A program made the translations under genes and the position numbers. Shown here piece after piece: positions 26,163-35,667 of a DNA stretch of 64,000 nucleotides. The notes beneath the pieces are model-generated. The model saw only the letters and a program-made list of their open reading frames with translations, made no database searches and was not told where the DNA came from. The stretch is from Sphingomonas yabuuchiae (GTDB taxonomy: Bacteria; Pseudomonadota; Alphaproteobacteria; Sphingomonadales; Sphingomonadaceae): contig NZ_JACHNX010000002.1 of the NCBI RefSeq assembly GCF_014199595.1, positions 1 to 64,000 on the forward strand, written 5' to 3'. How positions within the stretch are numbered: position 1 is the first letter of the stretch; each line of letters starts with the position of its first letter.

Positions 26163-28028
26163 TCAGTTCGCCTGAGGCATCGCCGTATTCGACTGCGGGC
26201 TGACGGTCGCATTCAGTGCGAGGGTCGTCTTGGGCGTCACGCTCGCCTGTGCGACGTTCGGCCGTTGCAGGCGGATCGCCGAGGCACCCGGCAGGCCCGG
26301 GAAGCGTGGCCACAGCCCTTGCGCCAACGCGGCGCGGCTGGGCGACTTCGGTTTGCCGGTTTGGCCCTCGTACATCCAATAATTGCGCAGGACCATGGTG
26401 ACGTATCCGCGCGTCTCCCAATAGGGAATGCTCTCGATATAGAGCAGCGGATCGCCATTGTCGTGGACCAGGCTGTTCCATTCGCCGACCGGCTTCGGCC
26501 CGGCATTATAGGCCGCGATCACCTTGGGCAGCAGGCCGCCGGTCACGCCGGTCATGTCGCGCAAGCGCTCCAGATGGCGCTGGCCGATATCCATATTGGT
26601 CGACGGCTTGGTCAGCGCGCTGCGATCGATCGACACACCGCGCTCGCGCGCGAAATCAGTCGCGGCGGCGGGCATGATCTGCATCAAGCCATAGGCGCCC
26701 GCCGGGCTGACTACCTTGTTGCGGAAGCCGCTTTCTTGAAGCGTATGGGCATAGACCAGCGCCTTTTCGACACGCCAACCGCTGTCGGGGGCCCAGTTCG
26801 GCGTCGGATAGCGCGCCTCGGCGGTGGCGGTCACGCCTGCCGGACAGTTGTGCGCTAGCCAGACCGTGGTGGCGGGCAGGTCCAGCGATTCGGCGAGGCG
26901 GACGAGGCTGCGGAACTCGGTCGGCTGGCCGATCCGGGCCTGCTGGCGGATGACCTGATCGGCAAGGTCGGTTTCGCCGACTTCGACCAGCGCGGCGGCG
27001 ACCAGGATATTGGGGCGGCGATCCAGCGCGGCCCAGTCGGTGGCGACCAGCTGCCCCTTGGGCTCGCGATCGCCGCGCATCCCCAGCGCCTGCCGGGCGA
27101 GCTGGCCATAAAAGCTCTCGCGGAATTGCGAGGCGGAGCGCAGGCGGCCCTCGATCTTGTCGGGACGGCCGCAGACCATGTCGGCGCGCGCGGCCCAATA
27201 AAGCGCGGCGGCGCGCAGATCGACATCGGTGGCGCGCGCCGCCGTACCCTCGAACGCGGTCGCGGCGGCCTGGCAGTCATTCTGCCGCCATGCCGACAGG
27301 GCGACGGTCCAGCGGCCCTGTACCGCCCAGTCGCCCGATCCTTCGGCCGCCTGCGCCGCCAGCATGCGGGCATTGGCGTCGTCGCCGCTGAGGAAATAGA
27401 TCCAGGCGACCTTCTGCTGCCACTCGGTCAGCGCCTCGAGCGACAGGCCTTGCGTCGATTCGAGCAGCGCGCGGGCGGAGGGGCCGTCGTCCGCCTTGAC
27501 GAAGGGCTGCATCCTGACGGCCAGATCGGCGGCGATCTGGTCGCTGCGCACGCTCTTGGCACGCGTACGGCGCGGCGCGCCGTCCTGCCAGATCAGTGTG
27601 TGCGCTTCGGGCAGCGGCGGCAGGTCATGCGCGCCGCGCGAGCGGGCGAGGCGGGCCAACTGCTCGGCCTGGGGCAGTTCGGGGGCTTCGTTCAGCAGGG
27701 CGACCAGCCGCTCGACCTCCACCTTGGGCGAACCCTTGGCGGTGTAGAGTTCGGCGCGCGCGATGGCGTGGAGCGGACCGGGCTTGAGCGCGTCGAGTTC
27801 CAGTTGCGCGTCGGTCCAGCGGCTGTCCCGGATCGCGGCGAAGACGCGCATATAGCCCGCCTTCTGATCGGCATCGAGCAATGCGGGGATGGCGGGCGGG
27901 GCCTTGAGCGCGGCGGGGTTGCGGACGTCGGCGTTGGGGACGGGTTCGGCGGCAAGGGCTGCACCGCTGACGACCGTCAACAAAGCCCCGATGGTCGCGC
28001 CCTTCGCGATCGTCCGGCCCAGCTTCAT
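26163..28028 (-). CDS. Soluble lytic murein transglycosylase-like protein
   Basis: The 621-residue periplasmic enzyme cleaves the glycan strands of peptidoglycan with formation of 1,6-anhydroMurNAc. It begins with a signal peptide ending ALAAEP and a long alpha-helical superhelix domain (about 50-410), as in Slt70. The SLT catalytic domain follows, with the catalytic Glu in YAHTLQESGFRNKVVSPAG and AYGLMQIMPAAATDFARE, then VIAAYNAGPKPVGEW and WETRGYVTMVLRNYW. Length is normal for this group. It overlaps the UDG-family gene upstream by 4 bp. Its anhydro-muropeptide products are the type of signal sensed by AmpR, although the ampR gene is 25 kb away. Confidence 0.92.
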   Translation of the reverse strand: MKLGRTIAKGATIGALLTVVSGAALAAEPVPNADVRNPAALKAPPAIPALLDADQKAGYMRVFAAIRDSRWTDAQLELDALKPGPLHAIARAELYTAKGSPKVEVERLVALLNEAPELPQAEQLARLARSRGAHDLPPLPEAHTLIWQDGAPRRTRAKSVRSDQIAADLAVRMQPFVKADDGPSARALLESTQGLSLEALTEWQQKVAWIYFLSGDDANARMLAAQAAEGSGDWAVQGRWTVALSAWRQNDCQAAATAFEGTAARATDVDLRAAALYWAARADMVCGRPDKIEGRLRSASQFRESFYGQLARQALGMRGDREPKGQLVATDWAALDRRPNILVAAALVEVGETDLADQVIRQQARIGQPTEFRSLVRLAESLDLPATTVWLAHNCPAGVTATAEARYPTPNWAPDSGWRVEKALVYAHTLQESGFRNKVVSPAGAYGLMQIMPAAATDFARERGVSIDRSALTKPSTNMDIGQRHLERLRDMTGVTGGLLPKVIAAYNAGPKPVGEWNSLVHDNGDPLLYIESIPYWETRGYVTMVLRNYWMYEGQTGKPKSPSRAALAQGLWPRFPGLPGASAIRLQRPNVAQASVTPKTTLALNATVSPQSNTAMPQAN

Positions 28029-28783
28029 GCGCGCAAATCCCCCATGACCCTTTGCAAGTCTTTCCAGCTTTCCGCCTTCGCCATCGGCTTCTCGATCAGG
28101 AAGCGCGGGTGGAACGTGGCGACGACGTTCGTTTTTCCGCTTTTATGGTCAATGACATGTGAATGTCCGCGCGCGTCGGTCAACTCGGTCCCGAGTACGG
28201 CACGGCTCGCCGCATTGCCGAGCAGCAGCAGCCCGCGCGGGGCGACGAGCCCGACATGGTGCAGCGCGATCTCGGCCAGCCGCGTCTCTACCCCGGCGGG
28301 CGTGCGTCCCGCGATCGGCCGCCGCGCGCAGACCGAGGCGACATGGACAGTCTCGCGCGACAGGCCCATGGCGGCCAGCATCCGGTCGAAGAGCCGCCCC
28401 GGCGCACCCGACAGGATCTGACCGGCATCGCCGTCATCGCGGTCGGGACAGTCGACCAGCACCATCAGCGCGGCATCGGCGGGCCCGGTCGCGGTGAGCG
28501 AAATGCCGTCCCATGTCGCCTCCGGCGCGGCATCGGACAGCCGCCAGGCCAGGAACGCGTCCAACGTATCGGGCAGCGAGGTTGCCGGAGCCGCGACGGG
28601 CAGGGCGGCGGCGGGCGCCTGGCCGGGCATGACGAGCGGCGCGCGAGCTGGCTCCGGCGCCGTCCAGTCGCGGGGGGCGTCCTCGACCAGCAGGTCGACG
28701 CCCGCATCATGCCACCAGTCCAGGACGCTGGCGGCCAGGGCACCATCAAACGGTGCGGTATCGAACGTTGAGAGAGCCCCCAT
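28025..28783 (-). CDS. Uracil-DNA glycosylase superfamily protein lacking the usual Fe-S cysteines
   Basis: The 252-residue protein matches the UDG family 4/5 fold in its C-terminal half: GAPGRLFDRMLAAMGLSRETVHVASVCARRP, then LLLLGNAASRAVLG and the C-terminal motif ATFHPRFLIEKP. In family 4/5 enzymes the first motif is GEAPG and four Cys bind an iron-sulfur cluster. Here that motif reads DCPDRDDGDAG and the cysteine set is missing. The N-terminal 90 residues are Ala/Pro-rich. A glycosylase role is plausible but unproven. ATG codons at 28783 and 28798 are both possible. It overlaps the transglycosylase gene by 4 bp. Confidence 0.78.
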   Translation of the reverse strand: MGALSTFDTAPFDGALAASVLDWWHDAGVDLLVEDAPRDWTAPEPARAPLVMPGQAPAAALPVAAPATSLPDTLDAFLAWRLSDAAPEATWDGISLTATGPADAALMVLVDCPDRDDGDAGQILSGAPGRLFDRMLAAMGLSRETVHVASVCARRPIAGRTPAGVETRLAEIALHHVGLVAPRGLLLLGNAASRAVLGTELTDARGHSHVIDHKSGKTNVVATFHPRFLIEKPMAKAESWKDLQRVMGDLRA

Positions 28784-28926
28784 ATGGGGTAAGCCCATGC
28801 TGCAAGGTTGACGTGCGCGTCAATCTGTCGGATCGGCTGTCAGGACAAGATGTTTTCCGTCCGCGCCCGGACGAGCCCGCCAAACGGGACGCTACGGCAG
28901 CGGCGCGGTCAAAAAGCGAGGATGCC

Positions 28927-30582
28927 ATGAGCGAACGCGAATCGATGCCTTATGACGTGGTGATCGTCGGCGCGGGTCCGGCGGGCCTGTCGGCGGCGAT
29001 CCGCCTGAAACAGCTTGCGGCCGGCCAGGGCGGCGAGCTGGCCGTCTGCGTCCTCGAAAAGGGATCGGAGGTCGGCGCGCATATCCTGTCGGGCGCGGTG
29101 ATCGATCCGATCGCGCTCGACGAGCTGCTGCCCGACTGGCGCGAGGATGGCTGTCCGCTGGCCGAGGTTCCGGTGACGGAGAACCTTCATTGGATCCTGA
29201 GCGCGACGAAGCAGCGCAACCTGCCGCACGCGCTGACCCCGCCCTTCATGCACAACAAGGGCACCTACACCGGGAGTCTTGGCAACCTCTGCCGCTGGCT
29301 GGCGGGCAAGGCCGAGGAACTGGGCGTCGAGATCTTCCCCGGTTTCGCCGCCGCCGAAATCCTGTTCCACGAGGATGGTCGGGTAAAGGGTGTCGCGACC
29401 GGCGACATGGGCATCGCGCGCGACGGCACCCGCAAGCCCGATTACCAGCCGGGCCTGGAGCTGCACGCCAAATACACCTTCTTCGCCGAGGGCGTTCGCG
29501 GTCACCTGTCCAAGGAGATCATCCGCCAGTTCGATCTGGCCCGCGACAGCGATCCGCAGGTCTATGGCCTGGGCATCAAGGAATTGTGGGACATCGACCC
29601 CGCCAAGCATGTACCGGGGCGGGTGATCCATACGCAAGGCTGGCCGCTGGGGCATGACGCCAATGGCGGCGGCTTCATCTATCACCAGGCGGGGGGGCAG
29701 GTCGCGCTCGGCTTCGTAACGTGGCTCAACTACACCAACCCCTATATCTCCCCGTTTCAGGAGATGCAGAAGTGGAAGACCCACCCGGTCATCGCCGAAC
29801 TGCTGAAGGGCGGCAAGCGCGTCTCCTATGGCGCGCGCGCGATCAATGACGGCGGGCTTCAGGCGATCCCGAAGCTGACCTTCCCGGGCGGCGTGCTGGT
29901 CGGCTGTTCGGCGGGCTTCCTGAACGTGCCGCGCATCAAGGGCACGCACGGCGCGATGAAGTCGGCGATGCTGGCGGCCGAGGCGGCCTTCGCCGCCGTG
30001 CAGGCCGGGCGCGAGGGCGACGAGCTGACCGATTATCCGGAGGCGTTCCGCGCGTCCTGGCTCTACAAGGAGCTGTCGACCGTCCGCAACGTCGTGCCGC
30101 TGGTCAAGAAATATGGCGACACGCTGGGCTCGGGTCTGGCGGGCGCGACCATGTGGGCCGAGCATTTCGGCCTGAAGATGCCCTTCACCATGAAGCACAA
30201 GCCCGATCACGAAAGCCTGTGGCGCAAGGATCAGGTGAAGAAGCCCGATTACCCCAAGCCCGACGGCGTGCTGACCTTCGACCGCCTGTCCTCGGTGTTC
30301 CTGTCGAACACCAATCACGAGGAGGACCAGCCGGTCCACCTGACGCTGAAGGACGCGGATGTGCCGATCGCGCACAACCTGCCCTTGTTCGACGAGCCTG
30401 CGCAACGCTACTGTCCCGCCGGTGTTTACGAGGTGGTGGGTGTGGAAGAGGGCGATCCGAAATTCGTGATCAACGCCCAGAACTGCGTCCACTGCAAGAC
30501 GTGCGACATCAAGGACCCGACCCAGAACATCAACTGGGTGGTGCCGGAAGGCGGCGGAGGACCCAATTATCCCAATATGTAA
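28927..30582 (+). CDS. Electron transfer flavoprotein-ubiquinone oxidoreductase
   Basis: The 551-residue inner-membrane-associated flavoenzyme passes electrons from reduced ETF, loaded by acyl-CoA and amino-acid dehydrogenases, to ubiquinone. The FAD motif VVIVGAGPAGLSAAIRLKQL is at residues 11-30. The [4Fe-4S] cluster cysteines are Cys496 (RYCPAGVYE) and Cys520, Cys523 and Cys526 (NCVHCKTCDIKDP). The C-terminal end GGGGPNYPNM is diagnostic. I use the ATG at 28927; the reading frame is open further upstream without family similarity. It is divergent from the UDG-like gene. Confidence 0.95.
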   Translation: MSERESMPYDVVIVGAGPAGLSAAIRLKQLAAGQGGELAVCVLEKGSEVGAHILSGAVIDPIALDELLPDWREDGCPLAEVPVTENLHWILSATKQRNLPHALTPPFMHNKGTYTGSLGNLCRWLAGKAEELGVEIFPGFAAAEILFHEDGRVKGVATGDMGIARDGTRKPDYQPGLELHAKYTFFAEGVRGHLSKEIIRQFDLARDSDPQVYGLGIKELWDIDPAKHVPGRVIHTQGWPLGHDANGGGFIYHQAGGQVALGFVTWLNYTNPYISPFQEMQKWKTHPVIAELLKGGKRVSYGARAINDGGLQAIPKLTFPGGVLVGCSAGFLNVPRIKGTHGAMKSAMLAAEAAFAAVQAGREGDELTDYPEAFRASWLYKELSTVRNVVPLVKKYGDTLGSGLAGATMWAEHFGLKMPFTMKHKPDHESLWRKDQVKKPDYPKPDGVLTFDRLSSVFLSNTNHEEDQPVHLTLKDADVPIAHNLPLFDEPAQRYCPAGVYEVVGVEEGDPKFVINAQNCVHCKTCDIKDPTQNINWVVPEGGGGPNYPNM

Positions 30583-30610
30583 GCGTCCATTTTTCCGTGC
30601 CCTGACCGGA

Positions 30611-32164
30611 GTGATGCTGGTCGGGGCCTGCTGGTCCGCATCGGCGCTGGCGGCGGTGGAGGTGCCCCGATCGCCGTTATCGGCCTATCTGGCGGCGCGG
30701 GTCGCGGCGTCGGAAGGGCGCTCGGCGGCGGCCAGCGACGATTATGCCGTAGCGCTGGCCGGTTGGCCCGACGACCCCGCCGTCGCGGTGCGCGCTTATC
30801 GCGAGGCAATGACCAGCGGCGATGTGTCGCTGGCGCTGAAGTCCGCGCGGGTGATGGAGGCGGAGAATGTCGCGCCGCTCGACGTGGCGCTGCTCGACCT
30901 GGCGATCGCGGCGCGCAAAGGCGACCGGGCGGGATATGACGCCGCGCTGACCCGGATCGATGGCGGCGCGCTGCGTATCCTGTCGCCGGTGTTGCGCGCC
31001 TGGGCCGCGTGGGATCGCAAGCAGCCGGTCGAGCCCGGCCTCGACAGCGCTGGCAAGGAACCGGTGGCCAAGCGGCTGGCCGACGAGCATCGCCTATTGC
31101 TGGCGCTGGCGAGCAAACGGATCGACCCGGCCTCGGTCCGTGTCCTGCTGGAGACGATGCGCGCGGCCCCCGACACCCGGATCGCTGCCGCCGAGATCGT
31201 GGCGGGGCGCGGCGACGAGGCCAATGCCCGCGCGCTGCTCAGCGATCCGCTCGTCCTGGCCGATCGCAAGGCGCTGGGCGCCAAGCCCGATCTCGGTTTC
31301 GGCGTGTCGCAACTGCTCGTGCGGATCGGCGGCGAGCTGGCGAGCGAGGGGCCGCGCCCGCTGGTCATTGCCCTGACCCGCACCGCCCTGATCGCCGACC
31401 CTGACAATGACCGCGCCCGGCTGATCATGGCCGAGGCGCTGTCGAAGGACGAGGCGTGGGATGTCGCCATCGCCGCGATCAGGGACGTGCGGCCGCGCGG
31501 CGCCTTCGCGCACCGCGCCGCGATCGTCCGCATCGGCCTGCTCGCCGAGGCGGGACGGCAGGGGGAAGCGCTGATGCTCGCGCAAGGGCTGGCGACCGCC
31601 AGGGATTCCAGCCTTGATGATTGGCAGGTCTATGCCGACCAGTTGATCGCCGCCAAGCGCCCAGCCGATGCGGTGCCCTGGTATGAGCGCGTCACCCGCG
31701 CCGACCCGGCCCTGCCTTGGGCGGCATGGCTGCAATATGGCGGGGCGCTGGATCAGGCCGGTCGCAAGGACGAGGCGGATGTGGCGCTCGCCAAGGCGGT
31801 CGAGCTTGGCCCGGACCAGCCGCTGGCGCTTAACTATCTGGGGTATGCGCGGATCGAGCAGGGCAGGGACGTGCCGGGCTCGCTCGTGCTGCTCGAAAAG
31901 GCGAGCAAGCTGGCCCCCGACGATGCCTCGATCACCGATTCGCTCGGCTGGGCCTATCACAAGGCCGGGCAGACCAAGCGCGGCCTGCCGCTGGTCGAGC
32001 GCGCGGCCATGGCCGAGCCCGCCAATAGCGAGATCAACGACCATCTGGGCGATATCTACTGGGCGCTGGGGCGACGCTACGAGGCACGCTATGCCTGGCG
32101 CGCGGCGGCACTGACGGCGGACGACACGGAGCAGGCCAAGTTGGCGGCGAAGATCGCGGGCTGA
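30611..32164 (+). CDS. Exported tetratricopeptide-repeat protein
   Basis: The product of about 517 residues has a hydrophobic signal segment (MLVGACWSASALAA). The body is alpha-helical, with clear TPR units in the last 150 residues (PLALNYLGYARIEQGRDVPG, SITDSLGWAYHKAGQTKRGL, NSEINDHLGDIYWALGRRYE). It probably acts as a periplasmic scaffold; no partner is evident. The start is unclear: GTG at 30611 and ATG at 30614 give a signal peptide without a basic n-region. The frame is open upstream and reads KRPFFRALTGVMLVGA, a better signal peptide, but has no ATG, GTG or TTG there. It lies 28 bp after ETF-QO and 41 bp before ispE. Confidence 0.8.
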   Translation: MMLVGACWSASALAAVEVPRSPLSAYLAARVAASEGRSAAASDDYAVALAGWPDDPAVAVRAYREAMTSGDVSLALKSARVMEAENVAPLDVALLDLAIAARKGDRAGYDAALTRIDGGALRILSPVLRAWAAWDRKQPVEPGLDSAGKEPVAKRLADEHRLLLALASKRIDPASVRVLLETMRAAPDTRIAAAEIVAGRGDEANARALLSDPLVLADRKALGAKPDLGFGVSQLLVRIGGELASEGPRPLVIALTRTALIADPDNDRARLIMAEALSKDEAWDVAIAAIRDVRPRGAFAHRAAIVRIGLLAEAGRQGEALMLAQGLATARDSSLDDWQVYADQLIAAKRPADAVPWYERVTRADPALPWAAWLQYGGALDQAGRKDEADVALAKAVELGPDQPLALNYLGYARIEQGRDVPGSLVLLEKASKLAPDDASITDSLGWAYHKAGQTKRGLPLVERAAMAEPANSEINDHLGDIYWALGRRYEARYAWRAAALTADDTEQAKLAAKIAG

Positions 32165-32205
32165 CCGGCCTTGCCGAGGGCGCTCGTGCGACGCATGGGA
32201 TGGGC

Positions 32206-33042
32206 ATGACCGTTATCGTCGAAACCGCCCCGGCCAAGATCAACCTGGCGCTCCATGTGCGCCGTCGTCGTGAGGATGGCTATCACGAACTGGAGACGCT
32301 GTTCGCCTTTTGCCGTGATGGCGATGTCGTCACGGTCGAGCGGACGGACAAACCCAGCCTCACGCTGACGGGTCCGTTCGCCAGCACGCTGGCGGGCGAG
32401 TCGCAGGACGACAATCTCGTCATGCGGGCGGCGCGTGGCTTTTGCGCGCGGTTCGGGGTGAGCGATGGACATGCCATTACCCTCGACAAGCATCTTCCCG
32501 TCGCGTCGGGCATTGGCGGCGGCTCGGCGGATGCGGCGGCGACCTTGCGCGCGCTGGCGCGGCTGCAGGGCGTGGCAATGGATGATCCCATATTGTTCGC
32601 CTTGGCGGCCGAGCTGGGCGCGGACGTTCCCGCCTGTCTGCTCGGCCGGACGTCGCGCGGCGAGGGGAAGGGCGATGCGCTGCAACCGCTGGAGTCGCTG
32701 GGCGAGCGGCCGGTCCTGCTGGTCAATCCGGGCGTCGCCGTGTCGACGGCGGAGGTATTCGGGCGCTGGGACGGTGTGGACCGGGGGGCGTTGGGGCAGG
32801 GTGATGTAATGAGCGTCGCGGCGGCGGGGCGCAACGACCTGGAGCCGCCCGCCCGTGCCATCGCGCCGCAGATCGACGCGGTGCTGGCCTTGCTGGCGAG
32901 CGCGTCGGGCGTCGATCTGGCGCGCATGTCGGGATCGGGTGCGACCTGCTTTGCGATTTTCGCCGATACCGACGCGCGCGATGCGGCAGCGGACGCAGCG
33001 CGGACGCAGGGTTGGTGGGCGCTGCCGACTTTTTTGCGATAG
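32206..33042 (+). CDS. ispE: 4-diphosphocytidyl-2-C-methyl-D-erythritol kinase
   Basis: The 278-residue GHMP kinase phosphorylates CDP-methylerythritol in the MEP route to isoprenoids. The N-terminal ETAPAKINLALHVRRRREDGYHELET holds the catalytic Lys and the substrate loop. The ATP loop is LPVASGIGGGSADAAATLRAL (near residue 92), and motif 3 is RMSGSGATCFAIF near 245. ATG codons at 32200 and 32206 are both possible; the second is closer to the family start. It lies between a TPR gene and recA. Confidence 0.93.
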   Translation: MTVIVETAPAKINLALHVRRRREDGYHELETLFAFCRDGDVVTVERTDKPSLTLTGPFASTLAGESQDDNLVMRAARGFCARFGVSDGHAITLDKHLPVASGIGGGSADAAATLRALARLQGVAMDDPILFALAAELGADVPACLLGRTSRGEGKGDALQPLESLGERPVLLVNPGVAVSTAEVFGRWDGVDRGALGQGDVMSVAAAGRNDLEPPARAIAPQIDAVLALLASASGVDLARMSGSGATCFAIFADTDARDAAADAARTQGWWALPTFLR

Positions 33043-33047
33043 GCTTT

Positions 33048-33062
33048 GTTCGCATCTTGTTC
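33048..33062 (+). promoter_or_regulatory. LexA (SOS) box of recA
   Basis: GTTC-GCATCTT-GTTC lies in the 93-bp gap before recA and exactly matches the alphaproteobacterial LexA operator. Since recA is a universal SOS gene, this fixes the box type for the genome. Confidence 0.93.
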
Positions 33063-33135
33063 TCATGGAACAAAACACATACATTGCAGATGCGTTGAAT
33101 GGACCACAAGGTTGGTCTAGCGAGGGAAGCATCTG

Positions 33136-34209
33136 ATGGCCGCCAATCTGAAAGTGATCGAAACAGGCATGGCAACAGCAAACGCAGACCGGCAAAAGGC
33201 GCTGGACGCCGCACTCGCCCAGATCGACCGGGCATTCGGCAAGGGCTCGGCGATGAAGCTGGGCCAGAAGGAAGCGATGCAGGTCGAGGCAATCTCGACC
33301 GGCTCGCTCGGCCTCGACATCGCGCTCGGTGTCGGCGGCCTGCCGCGCGGCCGCGTGATCGAGGTCTATGGCCCTGAATCCTCGGGCAAGACCACGCTGG
33401 CGCTGCACGTCATCGCCGAGGCACAGAAGATGGGCGGCACCGCTGCCTTTGTCGACGCCGAACACGCGCTTGACCCCGTCTATGCCAAGAAACTGGGCGT
33501 CAATATCGACGAACTGATCGTGTCGCAGCCGGATACCGGTGAGCAGGCGCTGGAGATCACCGATACGCTCGTCCGCTCGAACGCGATCGACGTGCTGGTG
33601 GTCGACTCGGTCGCCGCCCTCGTGCCGCGCGCGGAAATCGAGGGCGAGATGGGCGACAGCCATGTCGGCCTTCAGGCCCGCCTGATGTCGCAGTCGCTTC
33701 GTAAGCTGACCGGCTCCATCAGCCGTTCGCGCTGCATGGTGATCTTCATCAACCAGCTGCGCATGAAGATCGGTGTGATGTACGGCAACCCGGAGACGAC
33801 GACGGGCGGCAACGCGCTGAAATTCTATGCCTCGGTCCGGCTCGACATCCGTCGCACCGGCGCGATCAAGGATCGTGAGGAAGTGACCGGCAACGCGACC
33901 CGCGTAAAGGTCGTGAAGAACAAGGTCGCACCGCCGTTCAAGCAGGTCGAATTCGACATCATGTACGGCGAAGGCATTTCGAAGATCGGCGAGATTCTCG
34001 ACCTGGGCGTCAAGGCGGGTCTGGTCGAGAAGTCGGGCAGCTGGTTCTCCTACGACTCGGTCCGCATCGGGCAGGGGCGTGAGAACGCCAAGAATTACCT
34101 GCGCGACAATCCCGACATGGCCGACCGCTTGGAACGCGCGATCCGCCAGCGGACCGAAAAGGTCGCCGAGGAGATGATGACCGGCCCCGATGCCGAGGAC
34201 GACATCTAA
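33136..34209 (+). CDS. recA: Recombinase RecA
   Basis: The 357-residue protein forms the ATP-dependent filament for homologous recombination and triggers LexA self-cleavage. Walker A is GPESSGKT at residues 79-86; other family blocks are [30 protein letters not shown] and [28 protein letters not shown]. The acidic C-terminal tail ([11 protein letters not shown]) is normal. The ATG at 33136 follows GAGGGAAG; a second ATG 12 codons later is possible. It is preceded by a LexA box and followed by a terminator. Confidence 0.97.
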   Translation: MAANLKVIETGMATANADRQKALDAALAQIDRAFGKGSAMKLGQKEAMQVEAISTGSLGLDIALGVGGLPRGRVIEVYGPESSGKTTLALHVIAEAQKMGGTAAFVDAEHALDPVYAKKLGVNIDELIVSQPDTGEQALEITDTLVRSNAIDVLVVDSVAALVPRAEIEGEMGDSHVGLQARLMSQSLRKLTGSISRSRCMVIFINQLRMKIGVMYGNPETTTGGNALKFYASVRLDIRRTGAIKDREEVTGNATRVKVVKNKVAPPFKQVEFDIMYGEGISKIGEILDLGVKAGLVEKSGSWFSYDSVRIGQGRENAKNYLRDNPDMADRLERAIRQRTEKVAEEMMTGPDAEDDI

Positions 34210-34218
34210 GACTATGGG

Positions 34219-34245
34219 GCCCGCCAGCAATGGCGGGCCTTTTTG
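34219..34245 (+). terminator. Rho-independent terminator of recA
   Basis: The 8-bp stem GCCCGCCA / TGGCGGGC with a GCAA tetraloop is followed by CTTTTTGTTT, 10 bp after the recA stop. Confidence 0.92.
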
Positions 34246-34281
34246 TTTGAGGGCATCGGGGGCTGGATCGTGACGGGCGCA

Positions 34282-35112
34282 ATGGATTGGCGGGGGCGAG
34301 TTGGTGATGTCTGGGCCGCGGAATGGCGCCGGACCGACCGCAGCCTGGCGGACCTGTCGCGTCACCTTGATGCTGCGATGGCATCGGTCGCGCCCGAACG
34401 GGGGCATGCGCTCGATATTGGTTGCGGGGCGGGGGCGACCAGCCTAGCGCTCCGGACGGCCCGGCCGGGATTGCGCGTGACGGGCGTCGATCTGTCGGCG
34501 GAATTGGTGGCGGTGGCACAGGCGCGGGCGGGTGACGCGGCTGGCGATGGCCTGCATTTCCGGTGCGGCGATGCGCTGACCGTGGCGGCCGCCGAAGGGC
34601 CGTTCGATCTGCTATGCTCGCGTCATGGCGTGATGTTCTTTCCCGATCCTGTCGAGGCGCTGGCCAGCTTGCGGCACGCTGCACGCGACGGGGCGCGGCT
34701 GGTATTTTCCTGCTTTGCGGAACGCGCCGCCAATGGTTTCGCGACGCTGGCGGATGCGGTGATCGGTATCGCTCCTCCGCAGAACGAGGGCTATGCGCCC
34801 GGCCCCTTTGCCTTTGCCGATATGAGCCAGGTCGGGGCGTGGCTGATGGAAAGCGGATGGCAAGCTGACAGTGCCGCGCGTGTGCCGTTCGACTATGTGG
34901 TGGGCGAAGGCGACGATCCGGTCGAGGACGCGCTGTCATTCCTGTTGCAAATCGGCCCCGCTGCACGGGCCTTGGCGCAGGCAGCCCCCGATGAACGGCG
35001 GCGGATGGAGACGGCCTTGCGGGAAGCGCTGTTGCGGTATCGCACCGACGACCGGATCGCGTTGCCCGCCTCGGCATGGATCTGGCGGGCCGTTGCGCAT
35101 GGCAATGGCTGA
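34282..35112 (+). CDS. Class I SAM-dependent methyltransferase
   Basis: The 276-residue protein has motif I HALDIGCGAGATSLAL near residue 42, motif II VTGVDLSAELVAVAQ, and motif IV FDLLCSRHGVMFFPDPVEAL. It belongs to the type 11/25 methyltransferase group. The substrate is not deducible. ATG at 34282 (MDWRGRVGDVW) is preferred; a GTG at 34270 four codons earlier has a better purine stretch before it. A start at 34243 would lie within the recA terminator. It is followed by a long repeat region. Confidence 0.87.
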   Translation: MDWRGRVGDVWAAEWRRTDRSLADLSRHLDAAMASVAPERGHALDIGCGAGATSLALRTARPGLRVTGVDLSAELVAVAQARAGDAAGDGLHFRCGDALTVAAAEGPFDLLCSRHGVMFFPDPVEALASLRHAARDGARLVFSCFAERAANGFATLADAVIGIAPPQNEGYAPGPFAFADMSQVGAWLMESGWQADSAARVPFDYVVGEGDDPVEDALSFLLQIGPAARALAQAAPDERRRMETALREALLRYRTDDRIALPASAWIWRAVAHGNG

Positions 35113-35667
35113 TCTGGATGGGGATGACATAGGGGCGACCCGTGTCGAGCCCCTCCTCTTCAGGAGCATCAGGTAAACCGCACCCCGCGCGGTTTAGATC
35201 AGGCTGGGAGCCTGCTCGACCTGATGCTGGGTTGGGGTGAGGAATCACCACAGATACGGCGTTTGCGGAAGCGCCCCACCCCCGGCCCCTCCCCTGAAGG
35301 GGAGGGGGGGGATCGATCTAGAGTGGATCGACATTCAGCCGTCCTCTTCTTCCCTCGCCCCTCATAGAGGGGAGAGGGTTGCGCAGACTTGGTCTTTGCG
35401 AAAGCAAAGGCCTAGTCGAAGCTGGGTGAGGGGTGGTCGTTCGCGTAAGCGAGCGGGCGAGCCGAAGGCTCGCTCAACCGCTAGCCAGCGCGCTGACAAG
35501 CTCCGCTAATCCTCGCCCCTGTCCAGAGAGGAGGGACGAAGAGGCCGGTTGCGGATCTGGGCAGCGATCTTTTCGCTGAGTTTTCGAGCCTGAAACACAG
35601 GACCGGTCCCCCGATGCGTCCGCTATCCCGCTTGGCGCGTTGAGCCGCGCAATCGAGGGGAAAAGCC
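35113..35667. repeat. Intergenic block of mixed palindromic repeats
   Basis: No convincing gene. It contains the inverted pair AGCATCAGGT / ACCTGATGCT (35165-35230), which encloses AAACCGC / GCGGTTT. It also holds GGCGTTTGCGGAAGCGCCCC with CCCTCCCCTGAAGGGGAGGG (35260-35311), shared in inverse orientation with 49497-49620. Further hairpins at 35441-35480 include GTTCGCGTAAGCGAGC and CGAGCCGAAGGCTCG. The block looks like several REP-type elements landed side by side. Confidence 0.75.
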
